Positions 1 to 8,653 of a stretch of DNA of 64,000 nucleotides are shown piece by piece. The notes beneath the pieces were generated by a model that saw only the letters and a program-made list of their open reading frames with translations, did not search any database and had not been told where the DNA came from. The DNA lies in contig JAEWHK010000063.1 in the NCBI GenBank assembly GCA_023387815.1, positions 136,481 through 200,480 on the forward strand, read 5' to 3'. The translations under genes were made by a program, and so were the position numbers. This DNA comes from Pseudomonadota bacterium. Lineage in GTDB: Bacteria; Pseudomonadota; Gammaproteobacteria; Burkholderiales; Burkholderiaceae_B. The first letter of the stretch is position 1. The number at the start of each line of letters is the position of its first letter.

Positions 1-29
1 ATGTCTCTGCCTTTTATACGCTATTAATC

Positions 30-1538
30 TCACTGGCCATCGTGATGAAAGCCAATCATGCTCTTTAACTCAAGATACTCCATCAACCCTGCCTGGCCCC
101 ATTCCCTGCCATTGCCGGACTGCTTGTAGCCACCGAATGCCGCGCTGAAATCTGGGGGCGGATAATTGATGTGAACCGTTCCCGCCTGCAGGCGCCTGGC
201 AACATTGCGTACGCAATCCGGATCTTTACCTTGCACGTAGCCTGCCAGCCCATACACAGTATCGTTTGCAATCTCGACTGCCTGATCAATCGAATCGTAG
301 GGCATCATGACCAGTACCGGACCAAAAATTTCCTCACGCGCAATACGCATGTCCGGCGTGACATTGGAAAATACGGTGGGACGTACGTAATAACCTTTGT
401 CATAGGGTTCCATCCTGCCTGGTCCACCCACGACTAAATCAGCACCCTCTTCAATCCCGCTGGCAATATGGGACTGAATACTTTCAAATTGCCGTTTGTT
501 CACTACGGGCCCAAGCCGGACTTCGGGATCGTCTGCCGAACCCACCGTAAATTGCGTGGCGGCCTTTGCCGCAATGTTGGCCGCCTGCGCCATCATTGGC
601 CGGGGAACCAGCATGCGAGTGGGAATAGAACATGACTGGCCGGAATTGGTAAAGCAGCCGGCCACCCCTTTGGTAACTGCAGATTCAAGATCCACATCCG
701 GCAAAAGAATATTAGCGGATTTTCCGCCCAGCTCCTGCGCAACCCGCTTGACGGTCGGGGCAGCGCAGCGCGCAACGTCGATACCGGCGCGCGTGGAACC
801 AGTGAACGAGATCATGGCCACATCCGGATGTTCGGCCAATGGGACCCCTGTCCGCAGGCCATCGCCCATCACCAGATTGAACACCCCGGCAGGCACTTTT
901 GCTTCATGCATAACCCTGGCGAAAAGCATGCTGCTCAGGGGGGAATATTCACTCGGTTTCAAAACAACGGTGCAGCCCGCGGCGATCGCCGGCGCCAGTT
1001 TGACAACAATCTGGTTCACCGGCCAGTTCCATGGCGTGATCAGACCACATACCCCGATGGGCTCCAGACGCATCCGGGTAGAGCCCTGCTCCCATTCAAA
1101 GTCGAATTTTTCGAGAACCGATATTGCCTCTTTCAAATGCACAACACCCCTCATGGCCTGGGCCTCACGCGAGAACGTGATGGGGCACCCCATTTCCAGG
1201 CTCATCAGTTGTGCGAACGCTTCGTAATTTGCCTGATAAGCAACAAGAATGCGATTCAACAGATCAAGTCTTTCTTCTCTTGTCGTGTTGCTGAAATCTG
1301 GCAAGGCACGTTTTGCGGCAGCGACGGCGCGGTCAACATCAACCGCGTCACCCATCGCAATGGTGGCGCATATCGCTTCCGTCGAAGGATTCACTACGTC
1401 AAAGGTCTCCGCCCCATGCGGGGCAACCCACTGTCCATCAATATAGAACTTATCGTGCACAATCACGCTTGCAAACTCCAGAGTTAAAGCAGATAGCCGG
1501 CGCCCCGCGCGGGGCCGTGACTCAACGGCTTCTGTCAT
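30..1538 (-). CDS. NAD(P)-dependent aldehyde dehydrogenase
   Basis: Aldehyde dehydrogenase superfamily protein of 502 residues, predicted to oxidise an aldehyde to its acid in the cytoplasm. Visible motifs are the PWNWP stretch near residue 169, the Rossmann FTGSTRAG (about 245-252), the general base E269 in QELGGKS and the catalytic C303 in GQSC. The N-terminus is about 25 residues longer than usual; the family start fits VIVHDKFYIDGQWV, so a GTG at 1466 is an alternative start. It is the last gene of a four-gene minus-strand operon, only 3 bases after the Bug receptor gene. The substrate is unknown; the neighbouring dehydrogenase and decarboxylase-like genes point to a short catabolic route producing an aldehyde. 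Family certain, substrate not. Confidence 0.93.
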   Translation of the reverse strand: MTEAVESRPRAGRRLSALTLEFASVIVHDKFYIDGQWVAPHGAETFDVVNPSTEAICATIAMGDAVDVDRAVAAAKRALPDFSNTTREERLDLLNRILVAYQANYEAFAQLMSLEMGCPITFSREAQAMRGVVHLKEAISVLEKFDFEWEQGSTRMRLEPIGVCGLITPWNWPVNQIVVKLAPAIAAGCTVVLKPSEYSPLSSMLFARVMHEAKVPAGVFNLVMGDGLRTGVPLAEHPDVAMISFTGSTRAGIDVARCAAPTVKRVAQELGGKSANILLPDVDLESAVTKGVAGCFTNSGQSCSIPTRMLVPRPMMAQAANIAAKAATQFTVGSADDPEVRLGPVVNKRQFESIQSHIASGIEEGADLVVGGPGRMEPYDKGYYVRPTVFSNVTPDMRIAREEIFGPVLVMMPYDSIDQAVEIANDTVYGLAGYVQGKDPDCVRNVARRLQAGTVHINYPPPDFSAAFGGYKQSGNGREWGQAGLMEYLELKSMIGFHHDGQ

Positions 1539-1541
1539 GAC

Positions 1542-2519
1542 TTACTTATTGATCGGAATATTCGCATCCTGAATCAGCTTGGCAAAGCGATCGATATCGC
1601 GCTCCGTCAGTCTTTGCATTTCCTTCGGCCCGCGACGGTCGCCTTCAGGTGCAACGGCCCCGAGGGAGTCGAGTGCTTCTTTGACTTTCGGGTCATCCAG
1701 CGCTTCGTTTACGGCCTTGACCAGTTTCTCCGCGCGGTCTTCGGGGATGCCTTTCGGGGCGGCAATGGCATTCCAGACAGCCATATCGAACTCAGGCACG
1801 CCGCCTTCTTTGAAGGTGGGGGTATCTGGCATTTGGGGAATGCGTTCCGGGCTGGCCACTGCCAGGGGAAGAATTCGATTGCCTTTACTGGCGGGAATCA
1901 TCGCCACGGTCTGATCGATGACCATATCGACGGTGCCGGCCATCAGATCGACCAGTGCAGGACCGGTGCCACGATAGGGAATCATTTCACTCTTTGTTTT
2001 GGTCAGATACAGAAAGTATTCGGCACCAATATGACCTGTGCCACCGGGACCGCCGTTCCCCAGATTAATCCGCGGCTTGGAAGGATCCCGCATGCGTTTG
2101 AGCAGCGTCGGCAGATCCTTGATGCCGCTTGATGCACTGACCGACAGAACCATGGGCACCTCGGCGACCAGGCCTAACGGCTCCATCTCTGTTTTTGGGT
2201 CAAACTTCATGCTTGGATAGAGCGTTGGCGCAATGGCGAACGAGCCCATATTGCTTAACATGATGGTGTAGCCATCGTTTTTTGCCCGCAGGAATTTCTG
2301 CACCCCCGGCACGCCGCCCACCCCGCCGATATTCTCCACGACAATGGTGGTTCCGATGGATTTGGACATCGCATCGGCAACGATGCGCGCCAGGCCATCG
2401 GTGGAACCTCCGGGCGCGTACGGCACGATCATGGTAATGGCCTTATCGGGATAGGCATAGGCGCCGTTGGCAGCGGCGACCAGGGCGGCCGCCAGCAAGT
2501 AACGGGTAATTTTGAACAT
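1542..2519 (-). CDS. Bug/TctC-family tripartite tricarboxylate receptor
   Basis: Periplasmic solute receptor of the Bug family, about 325 residues. A signal peptide covers residues 1-22 and ends in AYA. The ligand-carboxylate motif VPYAPGGSTD follows near residue 33, and VENIGGVGG replaces the more usual VENKPGAGG. Receptors of this family bind carboxylated or amide ligands, sometimes working with TctAB permeases and sometimes with no known partner. It sits between the decarboxylase-like gene and the aldehyde dehydrogenase in one operon, so its ligand is probably the substrate or an early intermediate of that pathway. No TctA or TctB gene is nearby. Confidence 0.93.
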   Translation of the reverse strand: MFKITRYLLAAALVAAANGAYAYPDKAITMIVPYAPGGSTDGLARIVADAMSKSIGTTIVVENIGGVGGVPGVQKFLRAKNDGYTIMLSNMGSFAIAPTLYPSMKFDPKTEMEPLGLVAEVPMVLSVSASSGIKDLPTLLKRMRDPSKPRINLGNGGPGGTGHIGAEYFLYLTKTKSEMIPYRGTGPALVDLMAGTVDMVIDQTVAMIPASKGNRILPLAVASPERIPQMPDTPTFKEGGVPEFDMAVWNAIAAPKGIPEDRAEKLVKAVNEALDDPKVKEALDSLGAVAPEGDRRGPKEMQRLTERDIDRFAKLIQDANIPINK

Positions 2520-2631
2520 AGGAGTCTCCTTCCACTACTCTGTGAGTGAATTGGTTTGCTAACTGATTGTTAACTGGTTGTTATTGGGAGCAACTGAATC
2601 ACGGGGCCACAGCTGGCCCCGTATAACGGGA

Positions 2632-3030
2632 TTACTTGGCGGCGCTGGCCTCTTCTTCCCGGAACTCCTTGATCGCCTGTGACGCGATGCGGAACGAATC
2701 CATCCCTGCGGGAATGCCGCCATAAATGGCCACGTGCGTCAATGCGCCACGAATCTCCGTTTCCGTCAATCCATTGCGCAGCGCCCCCTTGACATGAAGC
2801 GTCAGTTCATGAGGTCGGTTCAGAACCGAGATCATGGCCAGATTGACCAGGCTGCGCTCCCGCCGAGTCAGATCGTCATTGCCCCAGCAAAGCCCCCAGC
2901 ATGACGTGGTTGTGATTTCCTGGGCGATTCGGTTGAAGTCAGTGGCATTTGCAATCGACTTGTCTACAAATTCCGCACCAAGCACTTCGCGGCGTACCTT
3001 CAGGCCTTTTTCATACAATTCATTTTTCAT
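2632..3030 (-). CDS. Carboxymuconolactone decarboxylase family protein
   Basis: Small all-helical CMD/AhpD-superfamily protein, 132 residues from the ATG at 3030. That start is preferred because AAAGGAA lies just upstream and the following MKNELYEKGLKVRREVLG is a typical PcaC-like beginning; the frame is open back to 3099. The core reads NLAMISVLNRPHELTLHVKGALRNG, then THVAIYGGIPAG. The AhpD redox CxxC is absent; two cysteines stand in a CWGLC arrangement near residue 45. Members include gamma-carboxymuconolactone decarboxylase and many relatives of unknown activity. The operon partners are a 3-hydroxyisobutyrate-dehydrogenase-like enzyme, a Bug receptor and an aldehyde dehydrogenase, not protocatechuate genes, so PcaC function should not be assumed. 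Confidence 0.88.
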   Translation of the reverse strand: MKNELYEKGLKVRREVLGAEFVDKSIANATDFNRIAQEITTTSCWGLCWGNDDLTRRERSLVNLAMISVLNRPHELTLHVKGALRNGLTETEIRGALTHVAIYGGIPAGMDSFRIASQAIKEFREEEASAAK

Positions 3031-3070
3031 GATGTTCCTTTTACAGTTAGAGGTTCGTGAGTAAAAATGT

Positions 3071-4000
3071 CTATTGGTTCTGAACAGCGCGATCTTCAAT
3101 CGTGATAGCCGCCCATTGCTCCATCACGCGTGCAACATCAGAGATGTCCGCATTGTCTCCAAAGGTCGCTGTTGTAATGGCCAGCATTTCCCTGATGGCC
3201 ACGCTGACGGGCATTGGGATGCCCATCGAGGCCGCTTCCTCAATACACAACGTCACATCCTTGTGCGACAGCTTGTTGGCAAATCCGACCTGAAAGCGGC
3301 GACTGAGTACCTCGTTGGGAATTTTGTGGGTGGTTGCTGTATTGCGGCCACTGCTGGCATTAATAATTCCCAGAAGCGTCGTCGGTTCGACACCCGCTTT
3401 GACGGCCATTGAAATGGCTTCGGACGAAGCCACCAAGGCGGCTGCCGATAGCATATTGTTTGCCAGCTTGACAGCCTGAGCCAGGCCCGGCTTTTCTCCG
3501 GCATACAGAATTTTCCCCAGCACACTCAGTATCGGCTCAATCTCCTGACGGCAATGTTCAGGGCACGAAACCATAAGAGTCAGGGTACCTGCCGCCGCCC
3601 CCGTCACGCCCCCGCTCACCGGCGCTTCAACCCAGTCAATATCATGCTGGCTAACCAGCGCATGTGCCTGTCGCGCGGCCCGGATCCCGATAGTGGATAA
3701 ATCCACGACCCGGCATACCTGTTTGCCCTTCACCAATTGAGACAGGACGTCTTCGACAATAGCCGGCGTGGGCAGGCTCAATAAAACCGTTTCCACCTGA
3801 TCTGCCACTGCCTGCACATTCGGGTGAGCAGTGGCTCCCAACGCTTTGGCTGCGTCCAATACGTCGGCTGAAGTATCGAACACATGAACGTCACGGCCCG
3901 ATTTAAGCTGATTGACCATCATGGGAAAACCCATACGCCCCAGGCCGATAAATCCAATCGTTTGGCTACTCAAAAAATTCTCCATATGTCTGATTGTCAT
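3071..4000 (-). CDS. NAD-binding 3-hydroxyisobutyrate dehydrogenase-type oxidoreductase
   Basis: Beta-hydroxyacid dehydrogenase family member, which oxidises 3-hydroxy acids with NAD(P). The N-terminal Rossmann motif IGFIGLGRMG is near residue 15. The substrate-binding SGGVTGAAAGTLT lies near residue 125, and the catalytic lysine is in AQAVKLANNML near residue 180. A second ATG at 3985 is equally plausible as the start; neither has a convincing ribosome site. It is the first gene of the minus-strand operon ending with the aldehyde dehydrogenase and lies 181 bases downstream of a LysR gene read in the same direction. The product would fit a hydroxyacid-to-semialdehyde step feeding the aldehyde dehydrogenase; that link is inference. 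Confidence 0.9.
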   Translation of the reverse strand: MTIRHMENFLSSQTIGFIGLGRMGFPMMVNQLKSGRDVHVFDTSADVLDAAKALGATAHPNVQAVADQVETVLLSLPTPAIVEDVLSQLVKGKQVCRVVDLSTIGIRAARQAHALVSQHDIDWVEAPVSGGVTGAAAGTLTLMVSCPEHCRQEIEPILSVLGKILYAGEKPGLAQAVKLANNMLSAAALVASSEAISMAVKAGVEPTTLLGIINASSGRNTATTHKIPNEVLSRRFQVGFANKLSHKDVTLCIEEAASMGIPMPVSVAIREMLAITTATFGDNADISDVARVMEQWAAITIEDRAVQNQ

Positions 4001-4181
4001 ACAATATGGCGATACTACATTTTATATTCAGCCAGAAATATAGGGGTTAACCCTGGAACCTAGCGGTTTTCAGGGCGAGCAAATACCTGAACGCACGTAC
4101 GTGCGTCGTGAAAAAATCATGGAGGGGAATCAGGTGGGATCAGGGGGATTGAAGATCGACCAGGTCATTCAGAGGGTCGGC

Positions 4182-5093
4182 TTATTCTATCGGCAGGCCG
4201 CCTCTGGCTTTGCTCATTTCGCGCATCAGCTCAATCAGCAGTGCATACATTTGGCTGGCGGCAGGCGACAGGCTTTGCCCTGGCCTTGTTACCAGGCCGA
4301 CAGTACGCGCGATAGTGGGCTGATGCAAACGGACAAACGCGAGCCTGTGCCTGCGAGCGGGGCGAGCCAGGATAGGCAAAATCGTCAGTCCCAGTCCGGA
4401 CTGTACGCTAGCCAGCAGCGAGCTGCGGTTGGTGACTATCATGTCAGGATCGGTAATCCATTGTGGAATGTCCGGATGGCGCAACGCCTCGAATGTGGCA
4501 TTGCCGATCAGTCGCTCTGCTTTCAGGGCAGACCATTCAAGAGGTTGCTGACCACTTGCCAGCCGATGCGAGGTCGGACAAATAATGCCGAATTCGTCAC
4601 GCGCAATCGGCATAAAGGTCAGCCGGGGATCTTCAGCCAACAGGCCAGCAATACCAATATCAACCTCACCGCTCAGGACCAGTTGTCGCACAGACTGGGA
4701 GGGAGCGTCTACCGCTCGGACACGGACCTGAGGACACTGTTCGGTATACCGATTGAGAATATCTGGCAGCCACTCATCTGCAAGCGAGGGCATAACGGCC
4801 AACGACACCGACCCCTGTCTTGCATGTGCCAGCTCATGTGTTTCGTGACGAATACGATCGTGCGTGGCCAGCAGTTCGCGAAAAAGAGGCAACAAACTCA
4901 GGCCCAAAGGCGTGGGGACAGCGCGTTTGCCCGGCTCGAACAACGGCCCGCCCACCTGCCGTTCAAGATCATCCATCGACGCGGATACCGCGCCCTGTGA
5001 GCGAAAAGTGGCTTTCGCTGCCTCAAGAAAACTGCCATTTTCCACCGCCGCTACAAACTGACGCAAATGCTGAATTTTGAAGGGCTCTGTCAT
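4182..5093 (-). CDS. LysR-family transcriptional regulator
   Basis: LysR-type regulator of 303 residues. The N-terminal winged HTH spans about residues 5-65 (LRQFVAAVENGSFLEAAKAT, then a recognition helix ending in SMDDLERQVGG), followed by a periplasmic-binding-like effector domain from about residue 92. It is transcribed away from the DUF1185 / hydrolase / Bug operon, with 109 bases between the two start codons, the usual arrangement for control of the divergent operon. It also lies upstream, in the same direction, of the 3-hydroxyacid-dehydrogenase operon and could regulate both. The effector is unknown. Confidence 0.92.
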   Translation of the reverse strand: MTEPFKIQHLRQFVAAVENGSFLEAAKATFRSQGAVSASMDDLERQVGGPLFEPGKRAVPTPLGLSLLPLFRELLATHDRIRHETHELAHARQGSVSLAVMPSLADEWLPDILNRYTEQCPQVRVRAVDAPSQSVRQLVLSGEVDIGIAGLLAEDPRLTFMPIARDEFGIICPTSHRLASGQQPLEWSALKAERLIGNATFEALRHPDIPQWITDPDMIVTNRSSLLASVQSGLGLTILPILARPARRHRLAFVRLHQPTIARTVGLVTRPGQSLSPAASQMYALLIELMREMSKARGGLPIE

Positions 5094-5147
5094 AAATCAC
5101 TCGTACCTGAATTCAGATTTTCCAAATTTTAATTCAATAACTTTGGT

Positions 5148-5177
5148 TTGACAAAATTCTTGCTCGCAGCCGATCAT
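5148..5177 (+). promoter_or_regulatory. Candidate sigma-70 promoter of the DUF1185 operon
   Basis: A perfect -35 hexamer TTGACA (5148-5153) is followed after 18 bases by a weak -10 (GATCAT, 5172-5177), 26 bases before the start codon. The surrounding AT-rich stretch (5115-5145) would suit LysR binding but shows no clear T-N11-A site. A weak -10 is compatible with an activated promoter. Confidence 0.35.
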
Positions 5178-5202
5178 AAGACATATTCAACAAGGAGGAC
5201 CC

Positions 5203-5805
5203 ATGACACCAGATATTCGTAAAGTTGTTTCCTATGTCGAAGAAACACACATAGAGGGAGGAAAACAGGCATCACGGCCATTATTGATGGTGTTAAGCGC
5301 TGCCGTCGTAAAGAACCCGTGGGCCGGTATGCCTTTTACGGAAGACCTCCGCCCGGAAATTCTGCGGATTGCGCCGCCGCTGGGCAAATTGCTGGTAGAG
5401 CAAATTCTGAAATACGCCGGTTCAGGCGAGCAAGTGGAAGGCTATGGCAAGGCTGCCGTCGTCGGCGCCGACGGTGAGGTCGAACATGCCTCAGCGTTGA
5501 TACACACTTTGCGATTCGGCAACCAGTATCGCGATGCGGTAGGGGGCACCAGCTATTTGAGCTTCACCAACTTTCGGGGTCCGATGGGATGCCCTATTGT
5601 CGTCCCCATGATGCATAAAAATGATGAAGGAATGCGGTCGCATTATCTGACGGTACAAACCACAATTGCCGATGCGCCCGCCGCCGACGAAATTGTCGTC
5701 GCCCTTGGCGCAAGCATTGGAGGACGGCCGCATCACCGTATCGGCGATCGTTATCAGGATCTGAAGGACCTGGGTCTGCAATCGATTGAACAGGAACGCG
5801 CATGA
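5203..5805 (+). CDS. DUF1185 (amino acid synthesis family) protein
   Basis: Protein of 200 residues matching the DUF1185 / 'amino acid synthesis' family: ASRPLLMVLSAAVVKNPWAG near residue 25, SALIHTLRFGNQYRDAVGGTSYL near residue 95, and a C-terminal GASIGGRPHHRIGDRYQDL. The biochemical function of the family is not established as far as I know. A strong AAGGAGG site stands 6 bases before the ATG. It is the first gene of an operon with an alpha/beta hydrolase (4-base overlap) and a Bug receptor, opposite a LysR gene, so a role in breaking down the receptor's ligand is likely but unproven. Confidence 0.88.
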   Translation: MTPDIRKVVSYVEETHIEGGKQASRPLLMVLSAAVVKNPWAGMPFTEDLRPEILRIAPPLGKLLVEQILKYAGSGEQVEGYGKAAVVGADGEVEHASALIHTLRFGNQYRDAVGGTSYLSFTNFRGPMGCPIVVPMMHKNDEGMRSHYLTVQTTIADAPAADEIVVALGASIGGRPHHRIGDRYQDLKDLGLQSIEQERA

Positions 5806-6587
5806 GCCTCGGTTCTCATGTTGTGCGCAGCGGTTCGGGTGCACCTGTCGTACTGATCCATGGCGTCGGACTCGACCTGACCATATGGGACGAATTAGTG
5901 CAAGCACTGCCGGAGCGATTTGAATGGATTCGCTTCGACATGCTGGGACATGGGGCCACACCACTGTGCTCTCGTGAACCTGACCTGGATTCCTATGTGC
6001 ATCAGTTACACAATGTACTGCAGGATCAGAACCTGCTTCGGCCGTGTATCGTCGGTTACTCCATGGGCGGCCTCGTTGCCGGGCGCTTTGCTGCGCTATA
6101 TCCCCAGCGCGTGAAAAAACTTGTGCTGATGAGCACCGTTTCCCGGCGCACTGAGTCCGAACGCAGATCAGTTCTGGACAGACTGGAATCGGCCGAAACC
6201 GATGAAAGCGGCGCCAGTACGGAAGTCTCGATTGAACGATGGTTCTCTCCTTCGTTCATTCACTCCAACGCAGAGCGGATTGCCAGACTCAGACGGCAAT
6301 TGCTTGCAAATAAAAAGGAGGACTTTCTGGCCGCTTACCGCATTTTTGCTCGATCCGACGAGGTCCTGATGGCAGCAGCACCTCACATCAAATGCCCGAC
6401 GCTGGTCATGACCGGTGAACAGGATCCGGGGTCGACACCGGCAATGGCGCATGCCTTGTCTGAAGCCATTCGCGGTTCGTCACTTACTGTAGTTCCAGAA
6501 CAAAAACATATGCTGCCGGTTGAAGGCGTTTCGCAAGTCGCAGCAATATTGGCAAGTTTTTTTGAACAAGATCATCAGATCGACTGA
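5802..6587 (+). CDS. Alpha/beta-fold hydrolase, enol-lactonase-like
   Basis: Alpha/beta hydrolase of 261 residues. The oxyanion HGVG is at about 20-23. The nucleophile is S87 in GYSMGG, the acid is the aspartate in TGEQDPGS (about 207), and the base is the histidine in QKHMLPVEG (about 227). Overall layout resembles 3-oxoadipate enol-lactonase (PcaD) and related C-C or ester hydrolases. Its ATG overlaps the stop codon of the DUF1185 gene (ATGA), indicating translational coupling. No protocatechuate genes are near, so PcaD function is not claimed. Confidence 0.9.
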   Translation: MSLGSHVVRSGSGAPVVLIHGVGLDLTIWDELVQALPERFEWIRFDMLGHGATPLCSREPDLDSYVHQLHNVLQDQNLLRPCIVGYSMGGLVAGRFAALYPQRVKKLVLMSTVSRRTESERRSVLDRLESAETDESGASTEVSIERWFSPSFIHSNAERIARLRRQLLANKKEDFLAAYRIFARSDEVLMAAAPHIKCPTLVMTGEQDPGSTPAMAHALSEAIRGSSLTVVPEQKHMLPVEGVSQVAAILASFFEQDHQID

Positions 6588-6629
6588 CTGGGACAGTCAG
6601 AGAAACCGATAACAAATTTGGAGACAGCC

Positions 6630-7601
6630 ATGAAACGAAGAGAAGCACTGGCAACACTCGCCGCACTGGCATCATCAGCATATTTGGGGATAGGGCACGC
6701 CCGCGAACCGAACAAAATACCCTTGCACGTAATCGTACCTTTCCCGCCTGGCGGAGGCACTGACGTACTCGGACGAGCGCTGGGATTTCGTATGGAACAA
6801 GAACTCAAACGCACGATCGTCGTCGAAAACAAGCCCGGTGCCAGCGGCATCGTAGGTGCAGAATATGTGGCAAAAACCAAGCCGGACGGCAATACATTGC
6901 TATTTTCCGGATTAGTCCCATCAGTGCGTTACTACAATCGCCCGTTGACCGATCTTGGATCGGAACTGTCTGCCGTCTGCACAGTGGCACGCTCTCCCTA
7001 TCTGGTGGCAGTCAATCCTGACGTACCGGCAAAATCACTGCAGGAACTTATACAACTGGCCAAAAAATCGCCCAGAAGCGTGACTTTCGGCTCTCCAGGC
7101 AATGCGACGCCGCAGCATCTGGCAACAGAACGCTTCAGTACACAGGCTGACATCGATATGCTGCATGTACCCTATCGCGGTACAGGTCCAATGATGACCG
7201 ATTTGCTAGGTGGACAAATCCAGCTTGTATTTGCGACGATCGCCGCAGCAGAACAGCACGTCAAAAACGGCCGCTTGCGGGCATTGGCAGTATCAAGCGC
7301 CGAGCGGCTCTCGCGTTTTCCCGAGGTCCCAACGGTAAGCGAAGCAGGTCTATCCGATTTCACCGCAGAGATTGCATTTGGAACGTATGTTGCAGCCGGC
7401 ACATCCGCCGATCTCATTGCACCGTTAAATGATGCAGTCAATAATGCCCTTCAGGACAACGCAGTGCGCTCAAAACTCGTCGAACAGGGATTTATCCCCG
7501 TCGGAGGCACGCCTGAAGATTTGCAGAAACGTCTTGTTGCCGAAGTGAAAGCCGTGGCCGATCTCGTGCGCACAGGAAGGGTCAAAATTGACTCCGTCTA
7601 A
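6630..7601 (+). CDS. Bug/TctC-family tripartite tricarboxylate receptor
   Basis: Bug-family periplasmic receptor, 323 residues from the ATG at 6630. This start is chosen because GGAG lies 6 bases upstream and MKRREALATLAALASSAYLG is a good signal sequence; an in-frame TTG at 6618 would consume the ribosome site. The family motifs VPFPPGGGTD and VENKPGASG follow near residues 40 and 70. Third gene of the DUF1185 / hydrolase operon, 42 bases after the hydrolase. It converges with a LysR gene 11 bases away and has no recognisable terminator in the gap. Confidence 0.93.
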   Translation: MKRREALATLAALASSAYLGIGHAREPNKIPLHVIVPFPPGGGTDVLGRALGFRMEQELKRTIVVENKPGASGIVGAEYVAKTKPDGNTLLFSGLVPSVRYYNRPLTDLGSELSAVCTVARSPYLVAVNPDVPAKSLQELIQLAKKSPRSVTFGSPGNATPQHLATERFSTQADIDMLHVPYRGTGPMMTDLLGGQIQLVFATIAAAEQHVKNGRLRALAVSSAERLSRFPEVPTVSEAGLSDFTAEIAFGTYVAAGTSADLIAPLNDAVNNALQDNAVRSKLVEQGFIPVGGTPEDLQKRLVAEVKAVADLVRTGRVKIDSV

Positions 7602-7612
7602 ACCAGGTCTAT

Positions 7613-8551
7613 TTACCAGCCGGTGCTGGCAGTGATCGTCGAGCCGGGATTCAGCGCATCAAAACTGCGCGTCAGAAAGTCCAGCAGCAGGTTCATTCTG
7701 GCAGTCAGATGCGGCTGCTCCCGGTAGACAGCGTAGATATCGGCATTGGGTGTTGAGTAATTACCCAGCACCTGCACCAGACGCCCACTGCGCAGATACT
7801 TGGCGACATCCCATTCGGCGCGCATCACAACACCATGTCCTTCCAGTGCCCATTGCACACCCACATAACCGTCATTGGTAACCAGGTTGCCGGTAACGGG
7901 AACCTTCTCTGTACTCTTGCCATTACTCAGAATCCATTCCGAGTGAGGTAACTCATCCTGCTTGATCACAATACAGTTGTGTTTAAGCAGATCCTGCGGC
8001 GTCGCGGGCATGCCGGCCCGGCCCAGATAGGCGGCCGAGGCGACCAGCAGGCGGCGATTTTCGGCCAGTAATCGGGTCTTCAGATTCCGGTCTGGTGGTT
8101 TGCCGAACTGAATCGACAAGTCAAAGGCGTTATCACTCACGGGCGGCGGAAACGGCGTCAGAAAGAGCTGAATGGTAATGGCCGGATATTTCTTCACGAA
8201 GCGGGAAATCAGAGGTTGAATATAACTTCTGCCAAAACCCAGCGTGGCATTCACCCGAATCAGTCCTTCCGGTTCAGATTTGAGCTTGAACATCTCCCGA
8301 TCCAGCGCTTCAATCTGTCCAAGAATATTGCGAGCGTGTTCCAGGTAAACCAGCCCCTCGGCAGTGGGGCTCATGCGTCTGGTACTGCGATTCACAAGTG
8401 TCATACCCAGACGTGCTTCCAGCTGTATCAGACGCTTGCTGGCAGCCGAAGGTGTCACTCCCAGTCGCAACGCCGCCGCCGACAGACTGCCTGCGGTCAT
8501 GAGCGCATCAAAGAAGTACAAATCAGCAGAGTGGCGTAAATCATGCTTCAT
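7613..8551 (-). CDS. LysR-family regulator, DmlR/TtuA-like
   Basis: LysR-type regulator of 312 residues. The HTH runs from about residue 9 (YFFDALMTAGSLSAAALRLG) with a recognition helix at TPSAASKRLIQLEARLG, followed by the CrgA/DmlR-type effector domain. It is divergent from the tartrate/D-malate dehydrogenase gene with 102 bases between starts, the same arrangement as E. coli dmlR-dmlA. By analogy it probably activates that gene in response to D-malate or tartrate; the analogy is family knowledge plus inference. Confidence 0.92.
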   Translation of the reverse strand: MKHDLRHSADLYFFDALMTAGSLSAAALRLGVTPSAASKRLIQLEARLGMTLVNRSTRRMSPTAEGLVYLEHARNILGQIEALDREMFKLKSEPEGLIRVNATLGFGRSYIQPLISRFVKKYPAITIQLFLTPFPPPVSDNAFDLSIQFGKPPDRNLKTRLLAENRRLLVASAAYLGRAGMPATPQDLLKHNCIVIKQDELPHSEWILSNGKSTEKVPVTGNLVTNDGYVGVQWALEGHGVVMRAEWDVAKYLRSGRLVQVLGNYSTPNADIYAVYREQPHLTARMNLLLDFLTRSFDALNPGSTITASTGW

Positions 8552-8610
8552 GGATTTTCAACTTTCAGGCACAAATCCTGTGAAATTAGTCGCATTTTAA
8601 CACTCACAAA

Positions 8611-8623
8611 TATTTCTAGAATA
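8611..8623. promoter_or_regulatory. Candidate LysR T-N11-A operator
   Basis: TATTTCTAGAATA is a nearly palindromic T-N11-A element with core TTCTAGAA. It sits 31 bases upstream of the tartrate-dehydrogenase-type start and 60 bases from the divergent LysR start. It fits the general LysR box pattern and its location suits control of both genes. Confidence 0.4.
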
Positions 8624-8653
8624 TAGCCAGCTTTTATCTTCTGGAGACCATTC

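Noticed and set aside
2632..3030. Assigning the CMD-family protein as PcaC and the hydrolase at 5802 as PcaD of a protocatechuate pathway
   Set aside because: No pcaB, pcaGH, pcaIJ or pcaF genes in the window and the two genes are in different operons.
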